A program made the position numbers and the translations under genes. The notes under the pieces are model-generated. The model ran no database searches. It saw only the letters and a program-made list of their open reading frames with translations, and was not told where the DNA came from. From Cladorrhinum sp. PSN259 (taxonomy: Eukaryota > Ascomycota > Sordariomycetes > Sordariales > Podosporaceae): a stretch of DNA of 64,000 bases. The stretch is taken from the NCBI GenBank assembly GCA_033725935.1, contig MU867124.1, positions 62,001 through 126,000 of the forward strand, given 5' to 3'. Shown here one piece after another: positions 1 to 10,766 of the stretch. Positions within the stretch are counted from its first letter, which is position 1. Each line of letters begins with the position of its first letter.

Positions 1-1
1 A

Positions 2-172
2 AGAATCCTCCAAGGCCTACCATTTGATAAGGCTTTCTTGGGCGCCAGTGGACTGAACTGGGCTTTCTGCACCGTGACGAGTGGCAAGCTTGCATCCGTC
101 TGTGCCCCCCCTGAGATCCCGGTTGATCTGCTTGGGGAAACCGAGCGTTTGCGGAAGAGACACGTCATCTAA
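2..172 (+). CDS. 3' end of an unidentified protein-coding gene (partial)
   Basis: The frame beginning at base 2 is open to the left edge of the window and ends in TAA at 170-172, giving a 57-residue C-terminal fragment. The residues look protein-like (hydrophobic LPFDKAFLGASGLNW, then a charged end RLRKRHVI) and lack the proline/serine runs of chance frames. I do not recognise the family. The start and any upstream exons lie outside the window, so this could also be the last exon of a spliced gene. The call rests only on open length and composition. Confidence 0.45.
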   Translation, partial: RILQGLPFDKAFLGASGLNWAFCTVTSGKLASVCAPPEIPVDLLGETERLRKRHVI

Positions 173-485
173 TCATGGATAGTCGGCCTAATGACTGCAA
201 TCAGCAGACACCCTGGTTATGAAAATATCTTTTGGCTTCGCCTAAGAATTCTAGAAGCGACCAATGTGCTTCTGATCACTCTTTGTTACGTTACATGTTT
301 ACCTGTCTCGCACTGACGGTTATGGTAACGAGGCATCATCGTGTTATATGAACAAAAAAGGTAAACAGTAGAGTTAGACGCCGTAAAAGCCAAAAACATC
401 GAGTACAGTAGTTACTCCTGATAAGGGTTCATATGAGACGGATGCAGAAAATATCCAAGACCCGAAGCTCTCCGTCAAAGCCTGT
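173..485. other. intergenic, no gene seen
   Basis: Convergent 3' flanks of the partial gene on the left and the IFI6-like gene on the right. No convincing reading frame, RNA gene or repeat was seen. Confidence 0.5.
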
Positions 486-921
486 TTACGCCGAGACTCC
501 ATCCTCATCTTTGTCATCCTCATCTTTGTCATCCTCATCTTTGTCATCCTCATCTTCATCCTCGCCGCCCAAGAAGAGGGCAGAGGCGCCAGAGACAACA
601 GAAATAGCAGCGACCACCAGACGTCCTATAATTCCACCAGCACCGATACTCTGGCAGATGGCAAAAAGGCTCCCCGCAGTGACATTGCCCAAGATGCTGT
701 GTAATCCAGCGGCTATTGAACCTGTAGATTATCAAGAGATGGACGTCAGGTACATGTATATAGGAACATAACACATAGTGCTATATCAAAAAATTAGTTT
801 TATGTGCCTGCTCACCTGCAGCGACTCCTCCTGCGCCGAAACCGAGGATACCCAACAGAGCTGGGATCGTGACTGCTGGTACAACGGCTCCAGCGCCGAA
901 CCTTATCAAACGGTCTGCCAT
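486..921 (-). CDS. interferon-inducible IFI6/IFI27-like small membrane protein
   Basis: Two exons on the minus strand, 816-921 and 486-721, around a 94-nt intron (GTGAGC donor, CTACAG acceptor), encode 113 residues. The protein is glycine/alanine-rich and hydrophobic: GAGAVVPAVTIPALLGILGF, then GSIAAGLHSILGNVTAGS and FAICQSIGAGG. This matches the glycine-rich membrane core of the ISG12/IFI6/IFI27 family (Pfam Ifi-6-16), which is known in animals and scattered through fungi. Animal members sit in mitochondrial or ER membranes and influence apoptosis; the fungal role is unknown. The C-terminus is a run of Asp/Glu with repeated DEDDK units encoded by a 15-bp minisatellite. The splice joins codons cleanly (G|GT). 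The family call is fairly firm; function is not. Confidence 0.75.
500..558. repeat. 15-bp coding minisatellite (DEDDK units)
   Basis: Three perfect copies of CATCCTCATCTTTGT lie at 500-514, 515-529 and 530-544, followed by a degenerate copy. Read on the minus strand they encode DEDDK repeats in the acidic tail of the IFI6-like protein. The unit is a multiple of three, so copy-number change would lengthen or shorten the tail without breaking the frame. Confidence 0.9.
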
Positions 922-1815
922 AGTCTAGCAAAGCAGCTGAGAATGATGATGGTTCTGCTTTGCGAGGTTGGTAATATCAGAATTTGAAATGGCGATGCTG
1001 AATATTATCTGGGTGGTGTTTGCTTTCTAGGCGGAATGGACTCGATCGCTGCTTGCCAGTGTGTGCGGGGGCCCGGAGGGGGGAGAATCGGGATATATAT
1101 ACGCAGGGTGGAGGAGGAAGTGGCAGTTTGTTGGCCTCAGCGCATACTACAATACCTATCCCAGGTAATAGCGTACCACCTACTTATTGGTAGGTACGTA
1201 TATTGAAAGCCGATTAGTAATAAATGCAAACAGAGCAGCACGAAGTTTACAAACTCGCAACTTCTTCGAAATGGGTCGCAGTCGTACAAGGTGGGTACAT
1301 GCAGGTTGTACAAGCTTTCTTTTACCGGCATGAAGATCCTCAGAACGAACGACGAAGAATAAAGCTACCTTTTTTACATAAACTATCAGCTCAAGACAGT
1401 TCCAAACCTACTTGTGTTTATGGAAATTCATATCACTCACTTGGTTTCACATGATCACCTGCCTGACTGAAAGGCAAGCTATTCAAGGCGAGAAATAGAC
1501 TAACATAACAAACATACAGTGTGGTTATCTATACGTAGCTCTGGTTGAACATTTGTGTAAGGTTGTATGCATCCTTGTATTAGATGACATAATAATAAAC
1601 AATATGATTTACTCAAGTACAAGTAAAGTTCCACCTCCTTATTAATCCATTCCATCCATCACGCCATTCTCCAAAAAAAAGTCAAATACAGGTTTTTTTT
1701 ACCTGACTCCCAATAAAGAGTCTCCAACCTGGAACGCCTGATCCAAGACCAACCCAGTTTTGGCAACAATACCGAAAAGAAAAGAAGACTTCATGACGCC
1801 ATCCATAAAAAGAAA
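922..1815. other. intergenic, no gene seen
   Basis: Upstream region of the IFI6-like gene and 3' flank of the cupredoxin gene. The right half (about 1500-1700) is AT-rich. No supported gene was seen. Confidence 0.5.
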
Positions 1816-2611
1816 TCAAACAAAGAACAAAGCAGCAGCACCAGCAGCGACCAACCCCGCCAGTGGCGCCCCCGTATTCGCAGCAGCAACACCACTCTGC
1901 GTAGAGCTGGTAGCTCCCGCACCCGTTGCAGTACCGCTTTGTGAATCAGTAGTAGTCGTCGCTGGGGAAGAAGCCGAACCGGTACTGGCGGCACTGCCCG
2001 ACAAAACAGTCACGGTAGTAGTCCCAGAGGAAGGAGGCACGGTGTTGGGGTTCGCAGCGAACTCGCCGCCGAACGGACCGCCCGACGGAGAAGTAGCATT
2101 TCCGGCCTGGCGAGCCAGCTGGCCGTACCCGCTTAGGGTGCTCGCGCCGCCCATAGTTGGATTGATGATGCCGTACATGCCGTTGCGGCAGTGCTGGCCG
2201 TTGTTTTGGGAGCAGTAGAAGACGATGGGGTCCGTGTTGTTTATTCTGATTCTGAAGACTTGGGCCTTTTTTTATATACCATTTAGTATTTTATCCAAAG
2301 AGTGAATTGAGTTGCGTTGGGGGATAATTAAGGACAAAACTAACATTGATCGTATCAGGAGCGGTAGGTAAGAACCCAGAGTAAAACCCACTACCAGCGG
2401 CAGCTGGAACGCATGCCTCGTTGAAGCGGCCGGCTACGACGCTGTGGTTTCGCGGCCAGAATCTGAATTCGATTACATCGTCACGAGCGGCCCTGATTTG
2501 GTTCGGCTCGAAAGTGAGTCCATTCCTGCCGACTGAGACGTTGAACTGGATAGCGCTGACTTGTTGTGCAGCCAAGCCTGCGGCAATGAGGAGGGAACTG
2601 AGGTTGACCAT
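1816..2611 (-). CDS. secreted cupredoxin-domain, serine/threonine-rich GPI-type surface protein
   Basis: Exons 2345-2611 and 1816-2265 (minus) flank a 79-nt intron (GTTAGT donor, TACTAA branch, AAAG acceptor) and encode 238 residues. Residues 1-20 form a signal peptide. A single cupredoxin (plastocyanin-like) domain follows: the NHSVVAG histidine, then FYCSQ, NGQHC and GMYGIINP supply the Cys, His and Met expected of a type-1 copper site. Ser/Thr-rich sequence then leads to a small-residue stretch and a hydrophobic tail ending in ALFFV, typical of GPI anchoring. The layout is that of the fungal extracellular serine-rich cupredoxins, which sit in the cell wall. The acceptor was chosen because it restores AQVFRIRINNTDP in frame. 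Confidence 0.85.
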
Positions 2612-4860
2612 GGTGATGTATGGGAGATGATTATGTGGTTAACGACAAGATAGAAATGTGAGTAAGTCGGCGAGAGAGTCAATTTAATCCCAGAAGAGAC
2701 TGAGCACGGTAGTCAATGCGTGCATGGGGGGGAGAGCTGTCTCCCGTATTATATCTGCTTGCTTTGTTTCTTGGGGGCTGTCAATTAGTTTCAAGGACCA
2801 TGCAGCCAATATCTTGGAGTGAAACACGTCAATTGCTCATTGGGCGTTGACGGGGGTGGGCAAGGAGAGCAAAGCGCGAAAAGCTCACACACTTGTGGCG
2901 TAAGCATGGGTGCTTTGTTTTGCTTGGATGGCCGTTTTCAGAATTGGAAATTGCCCAGCATTTCGTCACTGAATTTGAGTGGAACAAAGAAAAAGGGAAC
3001 AAGGGCAAAGGGAAAGCCCAGCTTTCCCGCAGGGCGGTTAAGTCTTGTGCCATGGGGCACTAAGCCAAATGCATCTGATTTTGGGTTATGGTGTGACTTC
3101 TTGGTCCAGCTGGGCACATTGCGGATTGAGCTGAATCCGAAAAGAATTCTTCAAGCCTCAAGGGGGGGAGCAACCCTGGATCACCACGAGGAGTCACAAC
3201 ATGAAACAGGAGCGCTTAGATCCGATGCTGCATCGTACTGAATGGCCCGTTTGCCGCCAGCGCGGGTTTTCTGCATTCTTATTGGACAGACCGCCGATGC
3301 TTGCCGCTTTGAAGCGCCAAGATTGAAAACAAAATTAGAAAAACTGAAAGTCGGATCTCGGGGGTTCAAGTAAACTTTCTTGGCATTTCAGGTTTGATGG
3401 GTGCATCGGAATGTCATGTAACCGGTAGGGGTGACATTGAAGATGAGGTAGCCTTTCATCCTTGCTTGAAATCCAGGTAATCCCAATCATCAACCACGAG
3501 CTGAAAATCAAAGGAAGCGTGGTCAAAATCAGATCGAGAAAGACTCCAGGTTGGTTATGGAAGATGATGCTGCTGCCTGACCAGGAGAGCTCATCAACCA
3601 TTCTGCATCTGACAAGTGCGGTGTACTAGGGGACACTGTCAAACATCTTGGATGGACCAATTACACCCTACCACAATTGAGCACCTCAATCAAAGAATTC
3701 GGAACCTCGCTTTAACACCAACCTACCAGAAGCTACTAGACTGCTGTAGCGAAAGCGCTCTTAGCATCTATCTGCTACCTTATGGCCGAAAATATAGCAA
3801 TCTACGACGAGATTATTTTATCTAGCTACCCTCGGCCCGGAAGGAATAATTTCTTTCTCTTGCAAAAAAGATTATCTCAGTATAGACCTCTCTTTATCAT
3901 GTACGATAGATAAGTATTCAAAGAGAAGCAAGGTCGACTTGAAGGCAACATGTAATGGTATTGGAAACCCAAAGGAGTAACTGAGAGCAACCGACAGCGT
4001 ACCATGGAGTTTATCTAATCCTCTCAAATCGTCATCATCCTTCCGCTTGTTACGGTGGCAATGGTCAGCCTCGGTTGGCCAGTCCGAGTGGCCACCCATA
4101 TTATAGACCGCGATGGGGAACACAATAACCGTTGTGTTTAATCCTCGTAGCAGTTTATCAGAAGACCCGGGTCAGAATTTCGGCCGATTCTCCAAGATCT
4201 GCCATCTCTGACACTCCGTGCCACCTGATCTTCTCACCTGTGGTCTGCCATGCCTTGAGGTATAGGCAGCGAGCAAGCGAGTGAGTTCAACAGCTACAAC
4301 ACCCAAAAATCAAGCGTAAGGAGCCTAAGGGCTAAAATATAACAGCCTATGAAAATTGTCCACTTTGAGATTGGGACCCCGAACCTCTTTTCCAGCTGCA
4401 GTTTACTAGCATTTGACTTCACTTCAGATATAATTGCTGTCAGCAGCCATTCCGAACTCCGACCCGGTCGACCCAGGCCACCGGCCCCCTCGCCAGCCCG
4501 GTTTCTTCAACTCGAACCACACATCTGGTAGGACACAAGAAACATCCCGTGGAAGATTGACGCCACCAAACATCTGATCATCTCGCCAGCTATCACCAGT
4601 GTCTTCTTACCTCCGACTTTCACCCACACGTTGGATCCCTCCAAGTAATCAAATATTAGTATATATTCCTCTCCAAAGTTCCATCATGGCCTCTCTTATT
4701 GTCCCCTATCCTCTAGGAGGCACCTCCCCTAAGCTTTTTGAGTTTCATCCCTCAAGGGCAGTCAATCTTCCGAGGACTCGTTCTAGCAAACGTCACCACT
4801 GTCCGCAGCCAATTTTCCCGGACTCTCTTTCTCTTACCCTCTGCCTTACCAACGACAACC
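2612..4860. other. long intergenic stretch, no supported gene
   Basis: Promoter of the cupredoxin gene on the left and of the disordered membrane-protein gene on the right. Open frames of up to about 140 codons occur but have no domain, signal or splice support. From about 4600 the plus strand is pyrimidine-rich, as in fungal 5' leaders. Confidence 0.5.
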
Positions 4861-5946
4861 ATGTCCCGCTCTCCCATCCTCAAACACTCAGAGTGGGAAT
4901 CCATTGACATTGGCATCGACAACACCACACCTTTCACCCCACCAACCCCAACCCGCGAAATCACCTACCGTCACGTCCAGCCCTTCATCCCCATCCACTC
5001 CTACAATGAGTCGTCGACGCAAGGCACTACCCTCCTCGAAGACGACGACATCTCCTCCCTCTTCCCCCTCCCACCCACCTACTCCCACTTCGACTCCACC
5101 CCATACACCCCGCGCAGTTCCCGTTTCACCCCCATTAACCCCCCTTCTACACATTACAAACTCAACTCCCCTGAATATCCCTCCGTCAGAACCCCTACAC
5201 ATCCCCAATTCAACACCTCTACATATTCCCCGCGCCGTACCACCACTACAACCTACTCGACCTTTCCTCCCTTTTCACAGGCTGCCCGTGTTCAACGTCA
5301 TGACAATGTTACTCCTCTCGTCACCAAAAGAGATGAGTCCCAAGAAGGAGCAGAGGTCGAGGGAGAAGACGACTGTTACTCCGACCACATGGATCTAGAC
5401 GACTACCTCGACGATACCGACCTTTATTCTTCTCCTTCCAACCCCGCCCTCAAAGCGGATAAACCTGCTTTGCAACACTTCTTCTTCCCGAGCCACAAGA
5501 GCAAGTACATCTCTGCCCTCCTCGCCGCCTTCGAAAGCGACAAATCCGAGTTGGACCGTACACAAAAGCAACCGCTGCTGCCTCTTCATCACCGCCACAA
5601 GAGAACAACAACAGCAACAACAGCAGACTGGAAGGGTGTAATCGGACCTGGTCTGAAGGTGATGGTTGACGAGACAGAAACGGAGACGGAGGATCCCAAC
5701 ACCTGGATCGAGGGAGGAAGCAGGGTCCAAAGGGGATGGCAAAAGACAATGATTAGTATCCTGCTTTGGGTCATGTTTCTGCTTTGCTTTTTGGGTTTCT
5801 TGGGATATCTAGTTTGGATGGCTGTTGTCGCGGCTGCTGCCGAGAGTGGCTCATCAGGGATGGAAATGATGACGAATGGAGAGAAGGCGCTGTGCTCAGA
5901 GGCTAAACCTAGGTTTTGTCATTTGGTTCTTGGGGCTAATCACTAG
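4861..5946 (+). CDS. disordered single-pass membrane protein, unknown function
   Basis: An intronless frame encodes 361 residues from the ATG at 4861 (context AACCATGTCC). An in-frame ATG at 4738 would add 41 residues that resemble translated leader, so I prefer the later start. Residues 1 to about 290 are rich in Pro, Ser, Thr, Tyr and Asp, with short repeated TPHTP/TSTYSPR-like pieces and an acidic patch near the middle; this is probably disordered. One strong membrane segment lies near the C-terminus (ISILLWVMFLLCFLGFLGYL), followed by about 45 residues with two cysteines. I recognise no family. The arrangement suggests a membrane-anchored protein with a long flexible N-terminal side. Confidence 0.65.
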   Translation: MSRSPILKHSEWESIDIGIDNTTPFTPPTPTREITYRHVQPFIPIHSYNESSTQGTTLLEDDDISSLFPLPPTYSHFDSTPYTPRSSRFTPINPPSTHYKLNSPEYPSVRTPTHPQFNTSTYSPRRTTTTTYSTFPPFSQAARVQRHDNVTPLVTKRDESQEGAEVEGEDDCYSDHMDLDDYLDDTDLYSSPSNPALKADKPALQHFFFPSHKSKYISALLAAFESDKSELDRTQKQPLLPLHHRHKRTTTATTADWKGVIGPGLKVMVDETETETEDPNTWIEGGSRVQRGWQKTMISILLWVMFLLCFLGFLGYLVWMAVVAAAAESGSSGMEMMTNGEKALCSEAKPRFCHLVLGANH

Positions 5947-6069
5947 ACAAAGAAACAACTCAGTGTCTGTAGAGTAGAAATAAAACGGTTGTGTGTAACA
6001 AGATAAATAATTACATCCTCAGCCATCTACCTAACCAAAATATAAACCTAAATAAAAGGTGCACTACTA

Positions 6070-8283
6070 CTACCTTCTATTAGCCTTTGCCTTCCTCTTG
6101 ATGGACTCAACCAAGCTGCCCAACTCCTTCTCCTCAGCCTCAACATCAACAGCAGGCTTAGCCTTCTTTGACCTCCTCCGCTGTTCTTCTCCCCCCTTAT
6201 CAATAGGTGCATCATCGAAATGCCCAGCCTTCCGCTTTTTTCTTCCCTCCTCCAACAACTTCTTCATACCCTTCGTAGCCTTAAACTTGGGGTTAGAAGG
6301 ATCAATCGCAAACTCGTGGCTCTCAAACACGGCCTTGAATCTAGAATCCTCAACATCCAGGTCGAAATCCTCTTGAAGACCGCCCTCGTCTTCAACACCA
6401 CCCTTTTTGCCTTTCTTCCCCTTCTTGCCCTTTTGCTTCTCGGCACGAGTGACTTCGCGCATGTCAAAGTGGTTGAGACCCGCCCCGGCCTCGCCATTCT
6501 CATCAGCCATGACGAGTTCCAGCTCCGCTCTCCTTGCGGCGTTCTCTGCTTCCTCTTTTTCCCTCTCGGCGCGCTTCTTTTTGCGGTCCTCCTTCTTCTT
6601 GGTTGCCTTGGATTTCTCGACGGGTTCAGAAGTGAAGAATGGGTCGTCGAAGCCGAGGTCCTCGGTCGGTGCTGGTGCTTCTTCCTCCTCGTTGTCGCTC
6701 TGCTGATCGAAGATCTCGTTTGGATCGCGACCCTCACGCTTGGCGAGGGCCTTTTGTCTCTTGGCCTCCTTGCGCTCTCTTTCCCTGCGCTTGTACTTCT
6801 CGATTGTGGTTTCCTCTTCCTCTTTCTTTTCGTCGGCTTTGCCGGAGAGGGCCGAGGTAAAGGTGATTTGCATCTCGCCGACAGCGGGCTTGGATGACTT
6901 TGATGACTTTGTGGGCTCCTCAGGGAGACCAAGAGCGGCGCGCATCTTGCGACGTGCCAGTTCCTTCTTGCTCAATGGCTTCTCGTCCTCTTCGGCTGCT
7001 GCTTCTTCTTCGACTTCTTCTTCCTCTTCCTCTTCCTCTTCCTCATCATCCTCTCCCTCATCTGAGCTATCACTTGCCAAATATGCGCGCAGGTCGTTCT
7101 CGGCGATCTCTGCTCTGCTTCCGCTGAATGCCTTCTTGAGGGCTTCTGATCTTGAGTTCTCCTCCGGGTGCATATCCCATGTGAGCTTCACCTTGGAGTG
7201 CTGGAGAGCATCCGTCACGAACTCGACAGGCTTGTAATCACGGGGTACGCTGTCGCACTCGTCTCTTGGCTCGTCCTCAAAGGCAACTTCGTCGGGGATA
7301 AAGCGCAGGTCGAGGAAGTTTGAAGAGGACAAGTACTCGGTTCCGTCAGTTGCTTCGTAGATCTTGTACGCCGTGTTCTTGTCGGAGCATACCACTACGG
7401 CGTAGTAGTAACGTAACCTGTCGAGCTGGTATGTCCTAAGAGCATCGCTGTCGAAGTCTTCGTCGGTGCCATCCTTGAGGAGCTCCTTCTTGATCTCCTC
7501 GTCCGAATCCTCGTCTTCGTCATTCTCGCTGTCATCGTCGCTTGAGTCCTCATCGTCTTCCTCATTCTCATCATCTGAATCTGCCGACTTCTTGAAAATC
7601 TCTTGGGGGGGGCCCTCCACTTCCTCGCGCTGCATTCTGCTCTTGCCGAATTCGCTTGGGTAGATGGACACCTTCTCAATGCGCCCACCTGTTGGCACGA
7701 AACTTGAGAAAAGCGCCAGTAAATCCACAGATTTGATGTTATCCCAGTCGATGTTGACCACAGCAAATCTGTGGCTCAGCTCACCAGGCTGGATCTCTTG
7801 CTTCTCCTTGCGCAAGCGAATGCCAGGTCTGGATTCCTCCTCGCCGTCATCCACCTCTGCCTCGCCGGATTCTGACTCTGATTCTGAATCCGACTCATCC
7901 TCAGAAGAGCTTGCGAAGCCACCCTCGCGCGCAGGGTCGTATTTCTTGTCGGCTTTTTCGAGCTCGCGGCGGACAATATCGTCATCCTCGACCTCGGCGT
8001 CCTCCTCCTCTTCTTCTTTCTCTTCCTCCTCGTCCTCGTAAAGTCTTTGAAGAGCCTTCTTCTTGGTGTCTGTTGTTAATTTACGTCCGTATCGGTCGAC
8101 TTTTGCTGTCGCGACGAATTCGTCATCTTCGAGCACCTTCTTGAAACGGCTGTCGAGCTTTGTCTTGAGGTTCTTCTTGGAAGGCAATTGGTACCGAGGA
8201 TCGGTTTCGAAGCTGGCGAAACGAGCATCCTTGATCTGAGAGGCTGGCGCGCCACCGCCTTTGGTGGATTTTGGTTTCGGCAT
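6070..8283 (-). CDS. ESF1: ESF1 pre-rRNA processing protein (nucleolar)
   Basis: An intronless frame encodes 737 residues. ESF1 is a nucleolar protein needed for early 18S rRNA maturation in the small-subunit processome. Family marks are visible: the N-terminal DRYGRKLT segment; the RFAVVNIDWDNIKSVDLLAL core, which begins a degenerate RNA-recognition-like domain; FGKSRMQREEVEGPP; RLRYYYAVVVCSDKNTA; the KLTWD block; and a C-terminal NUC153 motif (EDSRFKAVFESHEFAIDPSN). Between these lie long runs of Asp and Glu and Lys/Arg-rich stretches, as in yeast Esf1. Length is close to the family's 630-850 residues. The ATG at 8283 follows a leader with no nearby in-frame ATG. The strong acidic bias explains the long open frames on the opposite strand. 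Confidence 0.95.
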   Translation of the reverse strand: MPKPKSTKGGGAPASQIKDARFASFETDPRYQLPSKKNLKTKLDSRFKKVLEDDEFVATAKVDRYGRKLTTDTKKKALQRLYEDEEEEKEEEEEDAEVEDDDIVRRELEKADKKYDPAREGGFASSSEDESDSESESESGEAEVDDGEEESRPGIRLRKEKQEIQPGELSHRFAVVNIDWDNIKSVDLLALFSSFVPTGGRIEKVSIYPSEFGKSRMQREEVEGPPQEIFKKSADSDDENEEDDEDSSDDDSENDEDEDSDEEIKKELLKDGTDEDFDSDALRTYQLDRLRYYYAVVVCSDKNTAYKIYEATDGTEYLSSSNFLDLRFIPDEVAFEDEPRDECDSVPRDYKPVEFVTDALQHSKVKLTWDMHPEENSRSEALKKAFSGSRAEIAENDLRAYLASDSSDEGEDDEEEEEEEEEEVEEEAAAEEDEKPLSKKELARRKMRAALGLPEEPTKSSKSSKPAVGEMQITFTSALSGKADEKKEEEETTIEKYKRRERERKEAKRQKALAKREGRDPNEIFDQQSDNEEEEAPAPTEDLGFDDPFFTSEPVEKSKATKKKEDRKKKRAEREKEEAENAARRAELELVMADENGEAGAGLNHFDMREVTRAEKQKGKKGKKGKKGGVEDEGGLQEDFDLDVEDSRFKAVFESHEFAIDPSNPKFKATKGMKKLLEEGRKKRKAGHFDDAPIDKGGEEQRRRSKKAKPAVDVEAEEKELGSLVESIKRKAKANRR

Positions 8284-8781
8284 TGTGGTAGGTTGGGGCG
8301 TTATGACAGGAGGAAAAAAATCACAATTGCAGATTTAGAGGAAATGCGCCGCGCGAAGCAGAACTCTCACAAGCAGTTTGCTTTGGTTCGCTGCAGGGAT
8401 GGAGAAAATTTTAGTGGGGTATCTCTATTTCTGCCAAAGGCGGTGTAATCACTGGTATCCAATTCCCAAACTCTCCAGTTTCCCCAAATCCCCCGCCCAC
8501 CATGCTGCTGGGGGCCCTGGGCAAGTTCCCCCAACCACCCCTCCCTCGCCAGGGATTCCAACTTTCCCGCCAAAACTGCCCAGATTGTCTGTTCCCGCTT
8601 CCTCAATCGTAAACGTCAGATGTGTCCTGTGGTCTTCCGCTTTCCGGCGCATATGCATGTCACTATATCCAACAAATTCTCATCATTCTAAGCATGGGAG
8701 TTGTGTTAGAACCTTTGGTGGGAGAACGCTGTGTGGGCGGGGGGTTCGAGGCTCACCATCCATCTCGACAGGTCCCTCTGC
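8284..8781. other. intergenic: ESF1 promoter and 3' flank of small gene
   Basis: C-rich segments occur at about 8490-8560. No supported gene was seen. Confidence 0.5.
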
Positions 8782-8934
8782 TCAACTAAACCGAGCCCAG
8801 ACAAAAATCGAACCAAACACTGCTGTGACGCCGATTGCGAGCCCGTATATTGCTGCCATCTCTGATTTTGTGGCGCCGAATTCCTCCTTCTCCTCGAAAT
8901 AAGGATTGATCTTGGTGTAGCTGTCGAGATTCAT
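8782..8934 (-). CDS. 50-residue single-pass membrane protein, unknown
   Basis: A short frame of 50 codons starts at an ATG in excellent context (CTCACCATGAAT). It has a hydrophilic acidic N-half (YTKINPYFEEKEEFGATKSE) and a single membrane segment (AAIYGLAIGVTAVFGSIFVW) ending ARFS. Size and layout resemble the tiny tail-anchored subunits of ER or mitochondrial complexes, but I cannot match it to OST4, TOM5/6/7 or another named subunit. An upstream extension of 45 residues to 9069 is open but reads like leader, including a poly-lysine from an A-run. The sharp composition, Kozak context and isolated position favour a real small gene. Confidence 0.6.
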   Translation of the reverse strand: MNLDSYTKINPYFEEKEEFGATKSEMAAIYGLAIGVTAVFGSIFVWARFS

Positions 8935-10766
8935 GGTGAGTGGCTGCGGCACAGGAATTATTTTTCGAGAGAGTGATGAAATGAGATAAAGAGTGAGATT
9001 CAGGGAAGATATATCTTGTTTTTTTTTTGTGGCCACAGTGTTTTTCACATGAGAAGAATGTGCTGTCATATATGCATCAGTTGACCGCGTTCCAGTTCCT
9101 GTTGGGGCACCCGCCGCGGGAGTGCACCGGATTCTTTCGAATGGGGAATTGTCTTTTTTTTTCTCGGGTGGTAGGACAAACTACCAGATCCGGGGATAAA
9201 AGCGTTCGGCTTCCCCGGCCGCGTCTCCGTCTGGTTGAAGCCATTGCACCACCGGATTCAGCCGTATTGTCTTAGACCTGTCGCCTGTAGGCTCCTCATT
9301 GCTCCTCGCGTCTTGGCACATCCGTCAGATGGCGCAGTTGGGTCAGTAAATAATCCATCCGACCGTACATCATTTTGCCACAGTACTTCAAGTAAGACAT
9401 TGTTTGTGACACCACATTAGCCATGAGCCTTTTGCATAAAAGTCCGCCTTATCTTCAGGGAATTTTTATTTGGGGGAAAGTTGCACGGTATTGACCTTTC
9501 TGTAAGAAAGCTTCTCAAAGAGTCTATCTCAGATGCAGATGTTAATAATTACCTTGGTGCGTAGCAAGAATTAGACAAACACTAGTGATAGAAAACACGA
9601 TCACGCGTATAAGCCATATGATGTGGATAGTCGTAACCCCATTAGTAGGGATCAAATATGCTTTGTGTATAAAATCAGCGTCTTGTACTACCAAAGGGCT
9701 GAGTTCAAAGATCTTGGCAACTCCATTTTCCTCAAACCGTAGCTCGTGGCTATAGTCGAACCTGGGAGCCCTTTGATACCCGAAAGTTCCCAGTACACAA
9801 TCTGTAATTTCCCAACTTTCGTGTGTGTGTCGGAATGATCCATCGACTTAGTCTTCCACTCCAAGTCAAGATAGCCAGTCAGCATCAATCAGAGTACCAA
9901 AAAGAGAACACATACTGACTAATGAAATTATTGACAATAATCAACTTTCTTCAAAACCTTGGACCATCATCAAGCCTCCAAATCAGGAAGAACAACAAGA
10001 AGACAGCATAATAACGACAACAAAGTCACCAACCGCTGGATCCCAACCCAAGGCCATCGAGAAAAAGAAGACCTGACTCTGGAGAGGTGCTGAGAGACCC
10101 AAAAATGCATGCGGCGCCGGTATCTATAGAATGGTATTATGAGCAAGCAAAGGGGAAATGAACGAGAGGAAGGATTGCCAGTGGCCAATGAGACGCCAGA
10201 TGTGTAACTTTACACACTAGTCTTGGTAAAGCTATGTGGGTATTTCTTTGCCATAGCTGACTTCTTAGAGTACCTTGGATGATATCAGGGGGCCAGGGGT
10301 CCAGGACAGAGTGTAATCTGGAAATAGAGTAAAGACTAACGTTGGAGCAAACTTGAAAGAATGATGGATAATATTCTCATCAAGCCTGTGACTGCCTAAT
10401 ATTCTGATGGACAAACGAGAATGCCCAAAGGATGACGCGGTGAAAATCAAAGTCCGGGACACTGCATCACACTAGGGGCTTGAAAGACTCCTTATTGCTC
10501 ATCAGTCTTTGCTTCTTCTGAGAGCTCGAAGTACTTAATACCAGAATAAGTCGCTAGAGGTGGGTGTCTCCTACATTTCTTCCTTCTATCTCAAAAGTCC
10601 CTTCAGTTCGCTATCCTGTGCCGAGATCATTATCCACAGACCAGACCAGAGGAGTCACATCTCCATCACACAGCTTTCAACGAAACGCCACACATCTGAA
10701 GCTATCAGAGCCCCTACTCTACATCACATAACCTGCAACAAACCAAATCACCCCTACTCAAGCACA
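8935..10766. other. 1.8-kb intergenic stretch, no supported gene
   Basis: Holds the promoter of the 50-residue membrane protein on the left and a pyrimidine-rich leader for the next gene on the right. Only frames shorter than about 85 codons, without features, were seen. Confidence 0.5.

Noticed and set aside
2819..3241. 140-codon open frame on the plus strand
   Set aside because: No domain, no splice or start support, composition typical of chance; lies in promoter sequence.
4738..4860. Longer N-terminus for the disordered membrane protein
   Set aside because: The extra 41 residues look like translated leader, and the ATG at 4861 is in better context.
6059..8144. Several long open frames opposite the ESF1 gene
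   Set aside because: They are shadows of the Asp/Glu/Lys-rich ESF1 code; they are Ser/Leu-rich without domains.
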